A stretch of DNA of 64,000 nt from G963667675 sp963667675 (GTDB lineage Bacteria > Chloroflexota > Dehalococcoidia > Lucifugimonadales > UBA3495). Where the stretch lies: assembly GCA_963667675.1 (NCBI GenBank), contig OY763929.1:1426001-1490000 (forward strand). Direction: 5' to 3'. The first letter of the stretch is position 1; the number at the start of each line of letters is the position of its first letter. The notes under the pieces are model-generated. The model saw nothing but the letters and a program-made list of their open reading frames with translations, did not search any database and was not told where the DNA came from. Positions 1-7,380 of the stretch are shown here, piece by piece. The position numbers and the translations under genes were made by a program.

Positions 1-2
1 CA

Positions 3-101
3 CACCCATCCAGGGAAGACTCGGTGCAGGAGTCTCTTTTGCAGATAGCTGACTTGACGGTAGTGAAACGAGTCAATAACCTGCTGAGAATCGAAGTTTA
101 G
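3..101 (+). CDS. hom: Homoserine dehydrogenase, C-terminal end only (partial)
   Basis: An open frame runs in from the window edge and stops with TAG at 99-101. The last 32 residues fit the end of the ACT regulatory domain of homoserine dehydrogenase: a helix, then a beta strand of the form L-T-V-V-K-R-V, and a final L-L-R-I-E-V strand. Homoserine dehydrogenase reduces aspartate semialdehyde to homoserine, and the ACT domain binds threonine for feedback control. The next gene is threonine synthase on the same strand, 50 bp away, which is the usual hom-thrC order. Only a short tail is visible, so the call rests on the ACT-like pattern plus context. Confidence 0.6.
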   Translation, partial: HPSREDSVQESLLQIADLTVVKRVNNLLRIEV

Positions 102-151
102 CAGCCGCCAACGGATCGCGGCAAAAGTGGAGACACAGCGTACTGACCACC

Positions 152-1213
152 ATGCCAAAGGGAGTTCTACGCACCTACAAAGAGCTTCTCCCATTGACCG
201 GAGACACGCCACTCCTAACCTTGGGAGAGGGCGATACGCCGCTGGTCAAGTCTAACCAGTTGGGCAATGACCTGGGATGCGACGAACTCTACTTCAAGCT
301 GGAGGGATGCAACCCTACCGGCTCCTTCAAAGACCGGGGCATGGTCCTGACCATGGCCAAAGCCTTGGAACAGGGCAGCAAGGCCGTCATGTGCGCCTCT
401 ACCGGCAACACCAGCGCCTCCGCAGCCGCCTACAGCGCCTACTGCGGCCTGCCTGCCTTCGTGCTTATCCCCAAGGGAGAGGTGGCCATGGGCAAGCTAG
501 CCCAAGCCATGGCCTACGGCGCTCGCATAGTGATGGTGAACGGCAACTTCGACGTTGCCCAGGAACTGGCTCGTGAGTTCACACGCAAGCACCAGGTTAC
601 CCTGGTAAACTCGGTCAATCCCTACCGCGTTGAAGGGCAAAAGACGGGCGCCTTTGAACTGGTGGATGTCCTGGGCGACTCGCCGGACTATCTCTTCATC
701 CCCGTGGGCAACGGCGGCAACATCACCGCCTATTGGAAGGGATTCAGGGAGTACCATGACGTTGGCCGCAGCAACAAGTTGCCGCGCATGATGGGTTTCC
801 AAGCCGAAGGATCCGCGCCCATCGTCCGCGGCGCGCCGGTGGCTAATCCCCAGACCATCGCCTCAGCGATTCGCATCGGAAATCCCGCGAGCTGGACGCG
901 CGTTCTGGAGGCCCGCGACGCTTCAGAGGGGGCCATAGAGTCGGTTACGGACGATGAAATATTGGAGGCCTACCGGCTGCTTGCTTCCCGCGAAGGGATA
1001 TTCTGCGAGCCGGCCTCGGCTGCCTCCTTTGCCGGCCTCACCAAGTCCGTCCGTGGGGGTTTGAATCTATCGGACCGAAGGGTAGTATGCATCTTGACCG
1101 GGAACGGGCTAAAGGATCCGGATCTAGCCGTCAGCAGCGTGGCTGTCAAGGCCACTGAAGTCGATCCCACCATCGAGGCTGTGGAAGCGGTAGCTTTGGC
1201 CTCAGGCCGGTAA
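152..1213 (+). CDS. thrC: Threonine synthase
   Basis: The protein (353 aa) is a fold-type II PLP enzyme that converts O-phosphohomoserine to threonine and phosphate, the last step of threonine synthesis in the cytosol. The N-terminus carries the typical GEGDTPLV segment, and Lys60 in GSFKDRG is the expected PLP Schiff-base lysine. The glycine-rich phosphate loop GNGGN and the C-terminal LTGNGLKD are also present. Its length matches the short bacterial class. The ATG at 152 is kept because it places the conserved GVLRTYKELLP start at the N-terminus. It follows hom and lies 14 bp before the likely start of folE, suggesting one operon. Confidence 0.95.
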   Translation: MPKGVLRTYKELLPLTGDTPLLTLGEGDTPLVKSNQLGNDLGCDELYFKLEGCNPTGSFKDRGMVLTMAKALEQGSKAVMCASTGNTSASAAAYSAYCGLPAFVLIPKGEVAMGKLAQAMAYGARIVMVNGNFDVAQELAREFTRKHQVTLVNSVNPYRVEGQKTGAFELVDVLGDSPDYLFIPVGNGGNITAYWKGFREYHDVGRSNKLPRMMGFQAEGSAPIVRGAPVANPQTIASAIRIGNPASWTRVLEARDASEGAIESVTDDEILEAYRLLASREGIFCEPASAASFAGLTKSVRGGLNLSDRRVVCILTGNGLKDPDLAVSSVAVKATEVDPTIEAVEAVALASGR

Positions 1214-1227
1214 TCGAGGGGTCAGTC

Positions 1228-1785
1228 ATTCAACTAGAACGCATCGAGCAAGCAGTTGCAGACCTGCTGGAGGCCATCGGCGAAGACCCGTCGCGGGACG
1301 GTTTGCAGAAAACGCCCCAACGGGTTGCCCGCATGTATCGGGACCTTTTTTCGGGAGTGGGGAGCGACCCCCAACAGGCTATAGACGCCCTCTTCGAGGC
1401 CGATGCCGACGACCCGGTCGTATTGGGCAACGTTCCTTTCTACTCAATTTGCGAGCACCATCTGCTGCCCTTTTTCGGCCTGGCCCACCTGGCCTATATC
1501 CCTAATGGGAAGATTGCCGGGATCAGCAAACTTGTCCGCTCGCTGGAGGCTGCATCCCGGCGGCCCCAAGTGCAGGAAAGGTTGACCGCCCAAGTGGCCG
1601 ACGCCGTGTTCGGCGCTCTCCATCCCGACGGAGTAGCGGTGGAAATAGAAGCGGAGCACTTGTGCATGTCCATGCGGGGGGTGCAGAAGCCGGGCAGCCG
1701 GGTGGTCACCTCAGCCGTCCGCGGCCCGTTCTCCAAGTGGCCCTCCGGCCGGGAGGGCCTCCTCGCCCTGCTGAGAAGGGAGTAG
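1228..1785 (+). CDS. folE: GTP cyclohydrolase I, apparently starting at an ATT codon
   Basis: This enzyme opens GTP to 7,8-dihydroneopterin triphosphate, the first step of folate and pterin synthesis. Zinc-site residues are visible in CEHHLLPFFG and CMSMRG, and the C-terminal TSAVRGPF region is normal. A TTG at 1303 would remove the conserved N-terminal helix. The frame upstream encodes exactly that helix (RIEQAVADLLEAIGEDPSR), but between a stop at 1156 and that TTG it holds no ATG or GTG and no other TTG. The best start is ATT at 1228, six bases after a GAGGGG ribosome-binding site at 1216-1221. This gives 185 aa, the normal family length. ATC at 1213 is a weaker alternative. Confidence 0.9.
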   Translation: MQLERIEQAVADLLEAIGEDPSRDGLQKTPQRVARMYRDLFSGVGSDPQQAIDALFEADADDPVVLGNVPFYSICEHHLLPFFGLAHLAYIPNGKIAGISKLVRSLEAASRRPQVQERLTAQVADAVFGALHPDGVAVEIEAEHLCMSMRGVQKPGSRVVTSAVRGPFSKWPSGREGLLALLRRE

Positions 1786-1789
1786 CGTA

Positions 1790-2767
1790 GTGAGCGTAAA
1801 CCCGCTCACTGGGTTCCAGGAAATCCAACCGGAATGGGAGCGTCTCCTATCCGTTTCTCCCACGAACAGCATTTTTCTCACCCCGCAATGGCAGGAAGTG
1901 TGGTGGGAGACCTTCGGCGACGGCGCTGACTTGGCCGGGTTTTACCTGCGCGACGACGACGGCGTGACCGCCGTCGCCTCTCTCCGCCGTTCCGGCGACA
2001 CGCTTTCCTTCGTTGGCAGCGAGGACACATTCGACTACAACGATTTCATGGTCAGCCCCGGCTGCGAGCCAGTCTTCTTCGATACCCTCCTCCAGTGCTT
2101 GGAGGATCAGCGCTGCAGCGTACTGCACCTCGCATCTTTACTGGAGAACTCCCCCACCCTGGAGATTCTGCCCGACATCGCTCGACAACGGGGATACCAG
2201 GTCGAGGTTGAGATAGAGGACGTTACCTCCGGCATCGAGCTTCCCCAGACCTGGGAACAGTACTTGGCGGCCCTATCCAAGAAGGACCGCCACGAATTGC
2301 GCCGCAAGTTTCGCCGTTTGGACACCTCGCTGAATTGGAGTTGGCGCGCTTTCACGTCCCAGGAAGACATAGCTGATAACCTGTCAGAATTCATTTCGCT
2401 TATGCGCCTGAGCAGGGCGGAGAAAGACCAATTCCTGACGCCTCAGCGTCTGGACTTCTTCCGGCGCATTAGTCAACGAATGTCCCAGGTGGGAGCCGTC
2501 AAGCTGTTCTTCATGGACGTCGATGGGCAGCGGGTAGCCGCTGGCCTGTGCTTTGACTATGCGCAGTCCCGCTTGTTGTACAATAGCGGACACGACCCCG
2601 AGTTTGCCTATTACAGCGTGGGGCTTCTACTGAACGCCTTATGCTTGAAGCAAGCCATAGAGGAGGGGCTGGGGTACTTTGATTTCCTGAGGGGTCGCGA
2701 GCCCTACAAGCTCCGGCTCGGCGGTCGCCGTAAAAACCTCTATCGGATGGTGGTGAAGCGGATTTGA
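1790..2767 (+). CDS. CelD/BcsL-type GNAT acyltransferase (GNAT_6 fold)
   Basis: A cytosolic protein of 325 aa starting at GTG, 4 bp after folE. The C-terminal half has the signature of the Acetyltransf_6 group: a long helix with KKDRHELRRKFRRL, then a conserved YDFLRG-type segment (FDFLRGREPYKLRLGG) near the C-terminus. Family members use acyl-CoA or aminoacyl donors, often in polysaccharide or cell-surface synthesis; the substrate here is unknown. Its stop overlaps the start of the next glycosyltransferase by 4 bp, so the two are translationally coupled and probably act in one pathway. Confidence 0.75.
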   Translation: MSVNPLTGFQEIQPEWERLLSVSPTNSIFLTPQWQEVWWETFGDGADLAGFYLRDDDGVTAVASLRRSGDTLSFVGSEDTFDYNDFMVSPGCEPVFFDTLLQCLEDQRCSVLHLASLLENSPTLEILPDIARQRGYQVEVEIEDVTSGIELPQTWEQYLAALSKKDRHELRRKFRRLDTSLNWSWRAFTSQEDIADNLSEFISLMRLSRAEKDQFLTPQRLDFFRRISQRMSQVGAVKLFFMDVDGQRVAAGLCFDYAQSRLLYNSGHDPEFAYYSVGLLLNALCLKQAIEEGLGYFDFLRGREPYKLRLGGRRKNLYRMVVKRI

Positions 2768-3984
2768 CCCGGCAGCGAGTCGCCTTCATCGCATATCACG
2801 CCTGCCCCCTGGCTGCCCCCGGACAGGCCAAATCCGGAGGCATGAACGTCTATGTCCGCGAACTGGCCCGCGCCTTGGGAGAGCGGGGCTGGCCCGTCGA
2901 CGTCTTCACTCGAACCCACGCCGGGACCGAAAACACCACGGAGCAAGTTACTCCCATGGTCCGTGTAATCCATCTTCCGGGCGGACCAGTGGACGCTCCA
3001 ATGGAGTCCCTGTCCCGCCACCTCCCCGAGTTTCAGACAGCGTTGGCCGCCTTCCATCGCGAACATGGCATAGACTATGGCTTGGTCCACTCCCATTACT
3101 GGCTCTCGGGCTGCGCGGGCCAGGTATTTGCCGATGGGCAAAACATCCCCCACATGGTCACTTTTCATACCTTGGGGCTCATCAAGATGCAGTCCAGGGC
3201 CGGCGAGGTGGAACCTGAAGAACGGCAACTGGCGGAGCGGTCCCTGATGTCCTCAGCCCAACGCATCATCGCCTTCAGTTCTCACGAGCGCGACGCCATG
3301 GTGAGCCTCTACGGAGCAGATCCCCGACGGATAACCCTTGCTCCCTGCGGAGTCGATCTGTCCCTCTTTCGCCCGTTGGAACAGGAGAGGGCAAGAGGTA
3401 TTCTTGGTCTCAATGGGGAGAAAGTGTTTCTTTACGTTGGCCGCTTGGAGGCGCTGAAGGGCGTGGAACTCCTGTTACGGCTTCCTGCGCACATGGATAA
3501 CGGCGAGAAGATACGGATGTTGGTGGTGGGCGGCGGTCTCGGAGAGCAGGAAGAGGTTGACCGTCTTCGTTCCCTGGCTAAGGCCCTGAACGTTGATGAA
3601 GTATTCGACTTTGTCGGCATGGTCGATCAGGGCGATCTGCCCGTCTACTATAACGCCGCCGATGTCTGCGTAGTCCCGTCCTACTACGAAAGTTTTGGGC
3701 TTACCGCCCTGGAGTCAATGGCCTGCGGCACGCCTGTGGTTGCGTCCAGGGTGGGAGGCCTCCCTAACGTCATCCAACACGGGCGCACCGGCTACCTCCA
3801 GTCCCGGCGGTGTCCCGAGACCTTTGCCAACTCGCTGGAAATGATCATCTCCAGCCCGAGCCTACGGCAGAGGATGGGCCAGGCCGCCCGCCGCAGGGCC
3901 GAGGGCATGGGCTGGGAGCAAGTAGCCGACAAGATTTCCCGGGTTTACGATAAGTTGCTCCTGAAAAGGTCCAAATCAAGATGA
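2764..3984 (+). CDS. GT4 family glycosyltransferase, MshA-like
   Basis: A GT-B fold retaining glycosyltransferase of 406 aa starting at TTG. The N-terminal domain contains SGGMNVYVRELARALGERG, close to the pattern of MshA (UDP-GlcNAc: inositol-phosphate GlcNAc transferase) and sucrose-phosphate synthase. The C-terminal domain has the E-x7-E motif in ESFGLTALESMACGTPVV and a PCGVDLSLF segment. It overlaps the upstream GNAT gene by 4 bp. With the tandem GNAT at 4.8-5.7 kb and the PIG-L protein at 6.1 kb it makes an MshA/MshD/MshB-like trio, but sugar donor and acceptor cannot be read from sequence. Confidence 0.85.
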   Translation: MTRQRVAFIAYHACPLAAPGQAKSGGMNVYVRELARALGERGWPVDVFTRTHAGTENTTEQVTPMVRVIHLPGGPVDAPMESLSRHLPEFQTALAAFHREHGIDYGLVHSHYWLSGCAGQVFADGQNIPHMVTFHTLGLIKMQSRAGEVEPEERQLAERSLMSSAQRIIAFSSHERDAMVSLYGADPRRITLAPCGVDLSLFRPLEQERARGILGLNGEKVFLYVGRLEALKGVELLLRLPAHMDNGEKIRMLVVGGGLGEQEEVDRLRSLAKALNVDEVFDFVGMVDQGDLPVYYNAADVCVVPSYYESFGLTALESMACGTPVVASRVGGLPNVIQHGRTGYLQSRRCPETFANSLEMIISSPSLRQRMGQAARRRAEGMGWEQVADKISRVYDKLLLKRSKSR

Positions 3985-4114
3985 AGACGCATAGACTCAA
4001 CCGACGCCTCTTAGGGCGCTCCCGACCACAACTGCCGCCACCGTAGTCCCGGCCGGGTCATGTAGCCGGCGCCTGGCCATAGAATCAACCTGCACACCCG
4101 GTTAGGAGAAATAG

Positions 4115-4804
4115 TTGAACCCCCAAGACCAGACTCCGCAACAACGCCCACGCCGCGGCCGCTTCTTTCCGCTAGGCGCCATCTTGGTGCACTTCGAGCG
4201 CACCCTGGGCGCCGGCATTCTGGTGATGCTGCCCATAGCCATAACCGCCTTGGTCTTGAAATTCTTCTTCGACCTGCTCGACCCCATCCTCCAAGGCCCC
4301 ATAGACCTACTCTGGGATAGAGACATTCCCGGCCTGGGGCTGGTCGCCCTAATCATCCTCATTTACCTGGCCGGGCTAATCGCCGCGTTCGTGCTGGGCC
4401 GCAAGGTGATTGACCTAGCTCACCGCGTCATGGAAGTCATCCCGGTAGTCAAGGGCATATACAGCACCACCAGGGCCGCGGTGGGAATGTTCTCCAACAC
4501 CGACAACCAGCGCTACAGTGGCGTGGTCTTGATAGACTTCCCTCGTCCAGGTATAAAATCAATCGGGCTTATCACCGCCCGCATGACCGATGTCGAAGGC
4601 GCGGAGATGCTGGCGATATACGTCCCAACCACGCCGATTCCCTCCTCCGGCTTTCTGGTCATAGCCCCGGTCGCCGAGGTGACGCTCGCCGACATCAGTG
4701 TCGATGAAGCGATGCGGATCGTTATCTCGGGCGGCGTCCTCTCAACCCCCCTGCTAACCCGCATGGGAGTGACGGCTCAAGACAAGTCCAACTCGAACCA
4801 GTGA
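4115..4804 (+). CDS. DUF502 family membrane protein
   Basis: A 229-aa integral membrane protein of the DUF502 family. Two hydrophobic segments lie at about residues 27-52 and 69-90. They are followed by the family's conserved stretch IPVVKGIYSTTR and the soluble domain with GVVLIDFPRPG and the YVPTTPIPSSG motif. Function is unknown in bacteria. The TTG start is supported by AGGAGA eight bases upstream. Its 3' end overlaps the convergent GNAT gene by 28 bp, which is unusual but both reading frames are well supported. Confidence 0.85.
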   Translation: MNPQDQTPQQRPRRGRFFPLGAILVHFERTLGAGILVMLPIAITALVLKFFFDLLDPILQGPIDLLWDRDIPGLGLVALIILIYLAGLIAAFVLGRKVIDLAHRVMEVIPVVKGIYSTTRAAVGMFSNTDNQRYSGVVLIDFPRPGIKSIGLITARMTDVEGAEMLAIYVPTTPIPSSGFLVIAPVAEVTLADISVDEAMRIVISGGVLSTPLLTRMGVTAQDKSNSNQ

Positions 4805-5664
4805 AGCTCACTGGCCTTCTCGAACCCAGCCCAAGTGTATAGCCGGACCGCCGGAGTGTTGTTTTCGTCCACTTCCAAACGGATGTCCGCCGCGCCCAGG
4901 GACTGCAGGTATTTCATGCCTGCCATGAGAATGACGCCGGCGATTCCCTGCCTCCGGTAATGAGGCGATAGCCCTATCATCCCGATGACCCCCCGGATGT
5001 CGCCGTCAACCGGGGTTATATTCGTCCAGCAATACCCGGCTGTCTTATCCCCGTGCTCCAGTAGCAAAATGCCCGCGGGTGACGTATCCGCCATGCCGGT
5101 ACGGTACCTGATTTGCTCCAGTGTGTTGGGGCTGAACCCCCAACTGCCTTCGAATGCGGCGTTTTGGATCTCAGTCAAGGCTGCCGCGTCGCCGCGCTGA
5201 AACTGCCGTACCGAGAAGCCTTCCGGCATCACCGTTTCAGGTAAGTCCTTCCGCCGGCACACCATGGTCCAATACCGGCGCACCAAGGTGAACCCTTCAC
5301 TTGTCAGGGTCTCCGCCTTGGGCGAGCCTTCGGGCAGGCACAGGTGCGCCACTTCTGCCCCCAGCGCCTTGGCTCTACGGACTCCCCACCGGACTAGCTC
5401 CAACTCGCCGGGCTGGCCCACCGACTCCAACTCCAAGACCGCTCGGCCTATGGGCGGCTCCGGAAAGACCAGCACGTATCCCTGGATTTTCCCGCTTTCC
5501 TCCAGCAGCAGGCAATTCTCCTGGGGCGACAGCCCCGGTTGCCCAAGTTTCTCCTGGAAGATGCGGCGCCCCAGTTCCCGGTGTTGGTCTCCCCAATGGC
5601 TGGAGGTCTCAACAAAGTCCAGGAGAGCCGGCAGCCAGTCGGCTGTATAGTTGCGGAACGGCAA
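4777..5664 (-). CDS. Tandem GNAT acetyltransferase, mycothiol synthase (MshD)-like
   Basis: A protein of about 295 aa with two GNAT domains. The N-terminal one is degenerate. The C-terminal one has the acetyl-CoA loop HYRRQGIAGVILMAG and the closing motif VDENNTPAVRLYTWAGF, a pattern typical of MshD, which acetylates Cys-GlcN-inositol. The open frame extends to 5868, but the likely start is TTG at 5664, preceded by GAGG. The extra upstream residues are low-complexity and would cover the promoter at 5799-5827. Function as a thiol-cofactor acetyltransferase is an inference from this motif and the neighbours; other small amines are possible substrates. Confidence 0.75.
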   Translation of the reverse strand: MPFRNYTADWLPALLDFVETSSHWGDQHRELGRRIFQEKLGQPGLSPQENCLLLEESGKIQGYVLVFPEPPIGRAVLELESVGQPGELELVRWGVRRAKALGAEVAHLCLPEGSPKAETLTSEGFTLVRRYWTMVCRRKDLPETVMPEGFSVRQFQRGDAAALTEIQNAAFEGSWGFSPNTLEQIRYRTGMADTSPAGILLLEHGDKTAGYCWTNITPVDGDIRGVIGMIGLSPHYRRQGIAGVILMAGMKYLQSLGAADIRLEVDENNTPAVRLYTWAGFEKASELHWFELDLS

Positions 5665-6064
5665 TGTGAATCCTCGAGGAGCACGGATACCGGGACAGCC
5701 TGGCTGGGAGACGTTGGTCCTTCGGTGGCTGGCCCGAGCAGATCCGGCAATACTCGCGATGCTTGGTGGTAGGACCAAGTCGGCGATACTGCCGCCCGAT
5801 TGTAGCAGAGGGCCATACCAGCAACAAGGACGGCGTTGGCATCCGGATCCGCCGGTGGGCGGGCCCAAGTTGACTCCGCTAATGGCTGCCTGTACTATAT
5901 GCCCCGGCCTGCGGCCCGGCAGGTTTGGCGCTGCCGTGGCCGGCTGCCGCTGCTCGTGGGTGGAGGTAACTGGGTGCCGGTGCTGTTGGAGAGCCTAGGA
6001 GCGCAAGGTCTGAGCGAGCCAGGATCGGCCGCTAACCCGCAGGATCAGGGGAGGTAGTCAAGGA
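5665..6064. other. Divergent intergenic region with one promoter
   Basis: Four hundred bases separate the leftward tandem GNAT gene from the rightward PIG-L gene. A leftward promoter is visible at 5799-5827. Short open frames here have no recognisable protein pattern. A GC-rich hairpin (CCGGCC..GGCCCGG type) lies near 5901-5922. I found no tRNA-like, SRP-RNA or RNase P core motifs. Confidence 0.5.
5799..5827 (-). promoter_or_regulatory. Candidate sigma-70 promoter for the tandem GNAT gene
   Basis: Read leftward, a TTGTTG -35 box (5822-5827) is followed by a 17-nt spacer and a TACAAT -10 box (5799-5804, five of six consensus bases). Transcription would begin near 5791, giving a leader of about 125 nt before the TTG start at 5664. 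Confidence 0.5.
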
Positions 6065-6763
6065 ATGGAAGAAACCCCAGAGCGGGTGCTGGCAGTCGTT
6101 CCCCATCCGGGGAACGCGGATTTCTGGTGCGGCGGCACGGTGGCCCGGTGGATAAAGCTTGGCGCATCGGTCCATTTTCTGCTCTGTTCAAGCGGCGGTA
6201 GGGGAAGCCATGGGCCCGACGGACGGGACCTGGCCCAAATACGCGAAGCGGAGCAGGACAGCGCAGCCGCAATTCTCGGCGTCACTGGCTTGGTGATGCT
6301 TCACCGTCCCGACGGGGAGTTGGAGGATACCCACGATTTCCGTAAAGAGATAGTCAGGCAGATTCGGCGAGTACGGCCTCAGGTGGTAATTTGCCCAGAA
6401 CCCTACCGCAAGAACCTGGCCTGGCATCGCGATTACCGCATTACGGGGCAGGTTACCATGGACGCCGTGTTCCCCTACGCGCGCGATCACCTGCACTTCC
6501 AGGACCTTTGGGAGCAGGAAGGCTTGGAGCCCCACAAGACAGGCACCGTTCTGCTATGGGGCGCCGAACTTGCCGATACCTACGTCGACATCGGCGACGC
6601 CATGGACCTTAAGCTTAAGGCCCTTCTGGAACATCGGAGCCGGTTCGCTGCCGGCTCAAGCTCAGAGGTTGAAAAACTTGTCAAGCAATTGGCCCGGGCC
6701 GCCGCCGTGGACCAAGCCTTCGAGTATGCCGAGGCCTTTCGCAAAGCGACCTTCCGCACCTAG
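6065..6763 (+). CDS. PIG-L/LmbE-family protein with a degraded metal site
   Basis: A 232-aa protein of the PIG-L deacetylase fold, the family of MshB and BshB that removes N-acetyl groups from GlcNAc conjugates using zinc. The fold is clear from the N-terminal strand, the CGGTVARWIKLG segment, the SSGGRG loop and the later WHRDYR motif that supplies a metal histidine. The family's hallmark HPDD reads H-P-G-N (residues 15-18): the catalytic-base Asp is Gly and the zinc-ligand Asp is Asn. It may be inactive, use another chemistry, or serve as a binding protein. ATG start with GGGAGG upstream. Confidence 0.85.
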   Translation: MEETPERVLAVVPHPGNADFWCGGTVARWIKLGASVHFLLCSSGGRGSHGPDGRDLAQIREAEQDSAAAILGVTGLVMLHRPDGELEDTHDFRKEIVRQIRRVRPQVVICPEPYRKNLAWHRDYRITGQVTMDAVFPYARDHLHFQDLWEQEGLEPHKTGTVLLWGAELADTYVDIGDAMDLKLKALLEHRSRFAAGSSSEVEKLVKQLARAAAVDQAFEYAEAFRKATFRT

Positions 6764-6809
6764 CAAAGGGTCTCAGCGCCTACGATTTCCTAAAGGGCTG
6801 TTTACGCCG

Positions 6810-7124
6810 CTAAGCTACTGTTTCGCTTATCTGTATCGTCGGCTTGATGTCGGTGTAGTTGCCCAAGTCCCCCAGTATTGGCCTGCCTGCCGCCTTGAAT
6901 GCCTCGTGGACTTCGTCAACAGTCCCGAACGTCATGTGCACTACCGCCTCGAAGGGCGGATTTGAGCTTGGATCGGTGCCCGAGATACCTTTGTCCGCCT
7001 CTACATTGGTCAGTCCGAGCGGGTCAAGATGTTCGTGGACCAATGGCAGGTGCTTGCCGGAAAAATAGTCCCAATCGAACTTCTTTCCTTCTTCGTGGGG
7101 GTACGCAAAGGTCACTCGGATCAT
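6810..7124 (-). CDS. EthD-domain protein
   Basis: A 104-aa protein with one ferredoxin-like alpha/beta EthD domain: the start IRVTFAYPHEEGKKFDWDYF and then H-L-P-L-V match the family, in which such residues line a small pocket. EthD proteins are dimeric and accompany various oxidative pathways; most have no known reaction. GGAGAGG precedes the ATG. It stands alone and convergent to the PIG-L gene, so context gives no function. Confidence 0.8.
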   Translation of the reverse strand: MIRVTFAYPHEEGKKFDWDYFSGKHLPLVHEHLDPLGLTNVEADKGISGTDPSSNPPFEAVVHMTFGTVDEVHEAFKAAGRPILGDLGNYTDIKPTIQISETVA

Positions 7125-7380
7125 TCTGTTTCCTCTCCAGTTATCAGATTCAAGCCAACTTCGGTCAATTGTACACCAGGGCCCCGGCTAAGGCCACGCC
7201 GCCGTCGCTACACCGCCCCTCTCCAGCCTGCTGACGCTTGCTCCTTGTGGTTGAAGACCTGACGGCGATGTCGCTAGCTGGAGACATTGTACGTGCCCAG
7301 ACTTAAGCAAGGGCTTGACCGAAGTTGCATCTGCTACAATTGAATGGCGCACAGCCGAAATCCACTTGTCCCGGTGCAAG

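Noticed and set aside
2740..3228. Minus-strand frame opposite the glycosyltransferase
   Set aside because: Shadow frame; no domain, and the plus-strand GT4 motifs are complete.
5901..6060. Possible SRP RNA or RNase P RNA in the divergent intergenic region
   Set aside because: GC-rich with hairpins, but the conserved SRP core (GGUC..GGAAG..AGCAG) and RNase P core motifs are absent.
7315..7340. TTGACC and TACAAT as a promoter for the S41-like gene
   Set aside because: The spacer is only 14 nt, too short for a normal sigma-70 promoter; kept only as a weak possibility.
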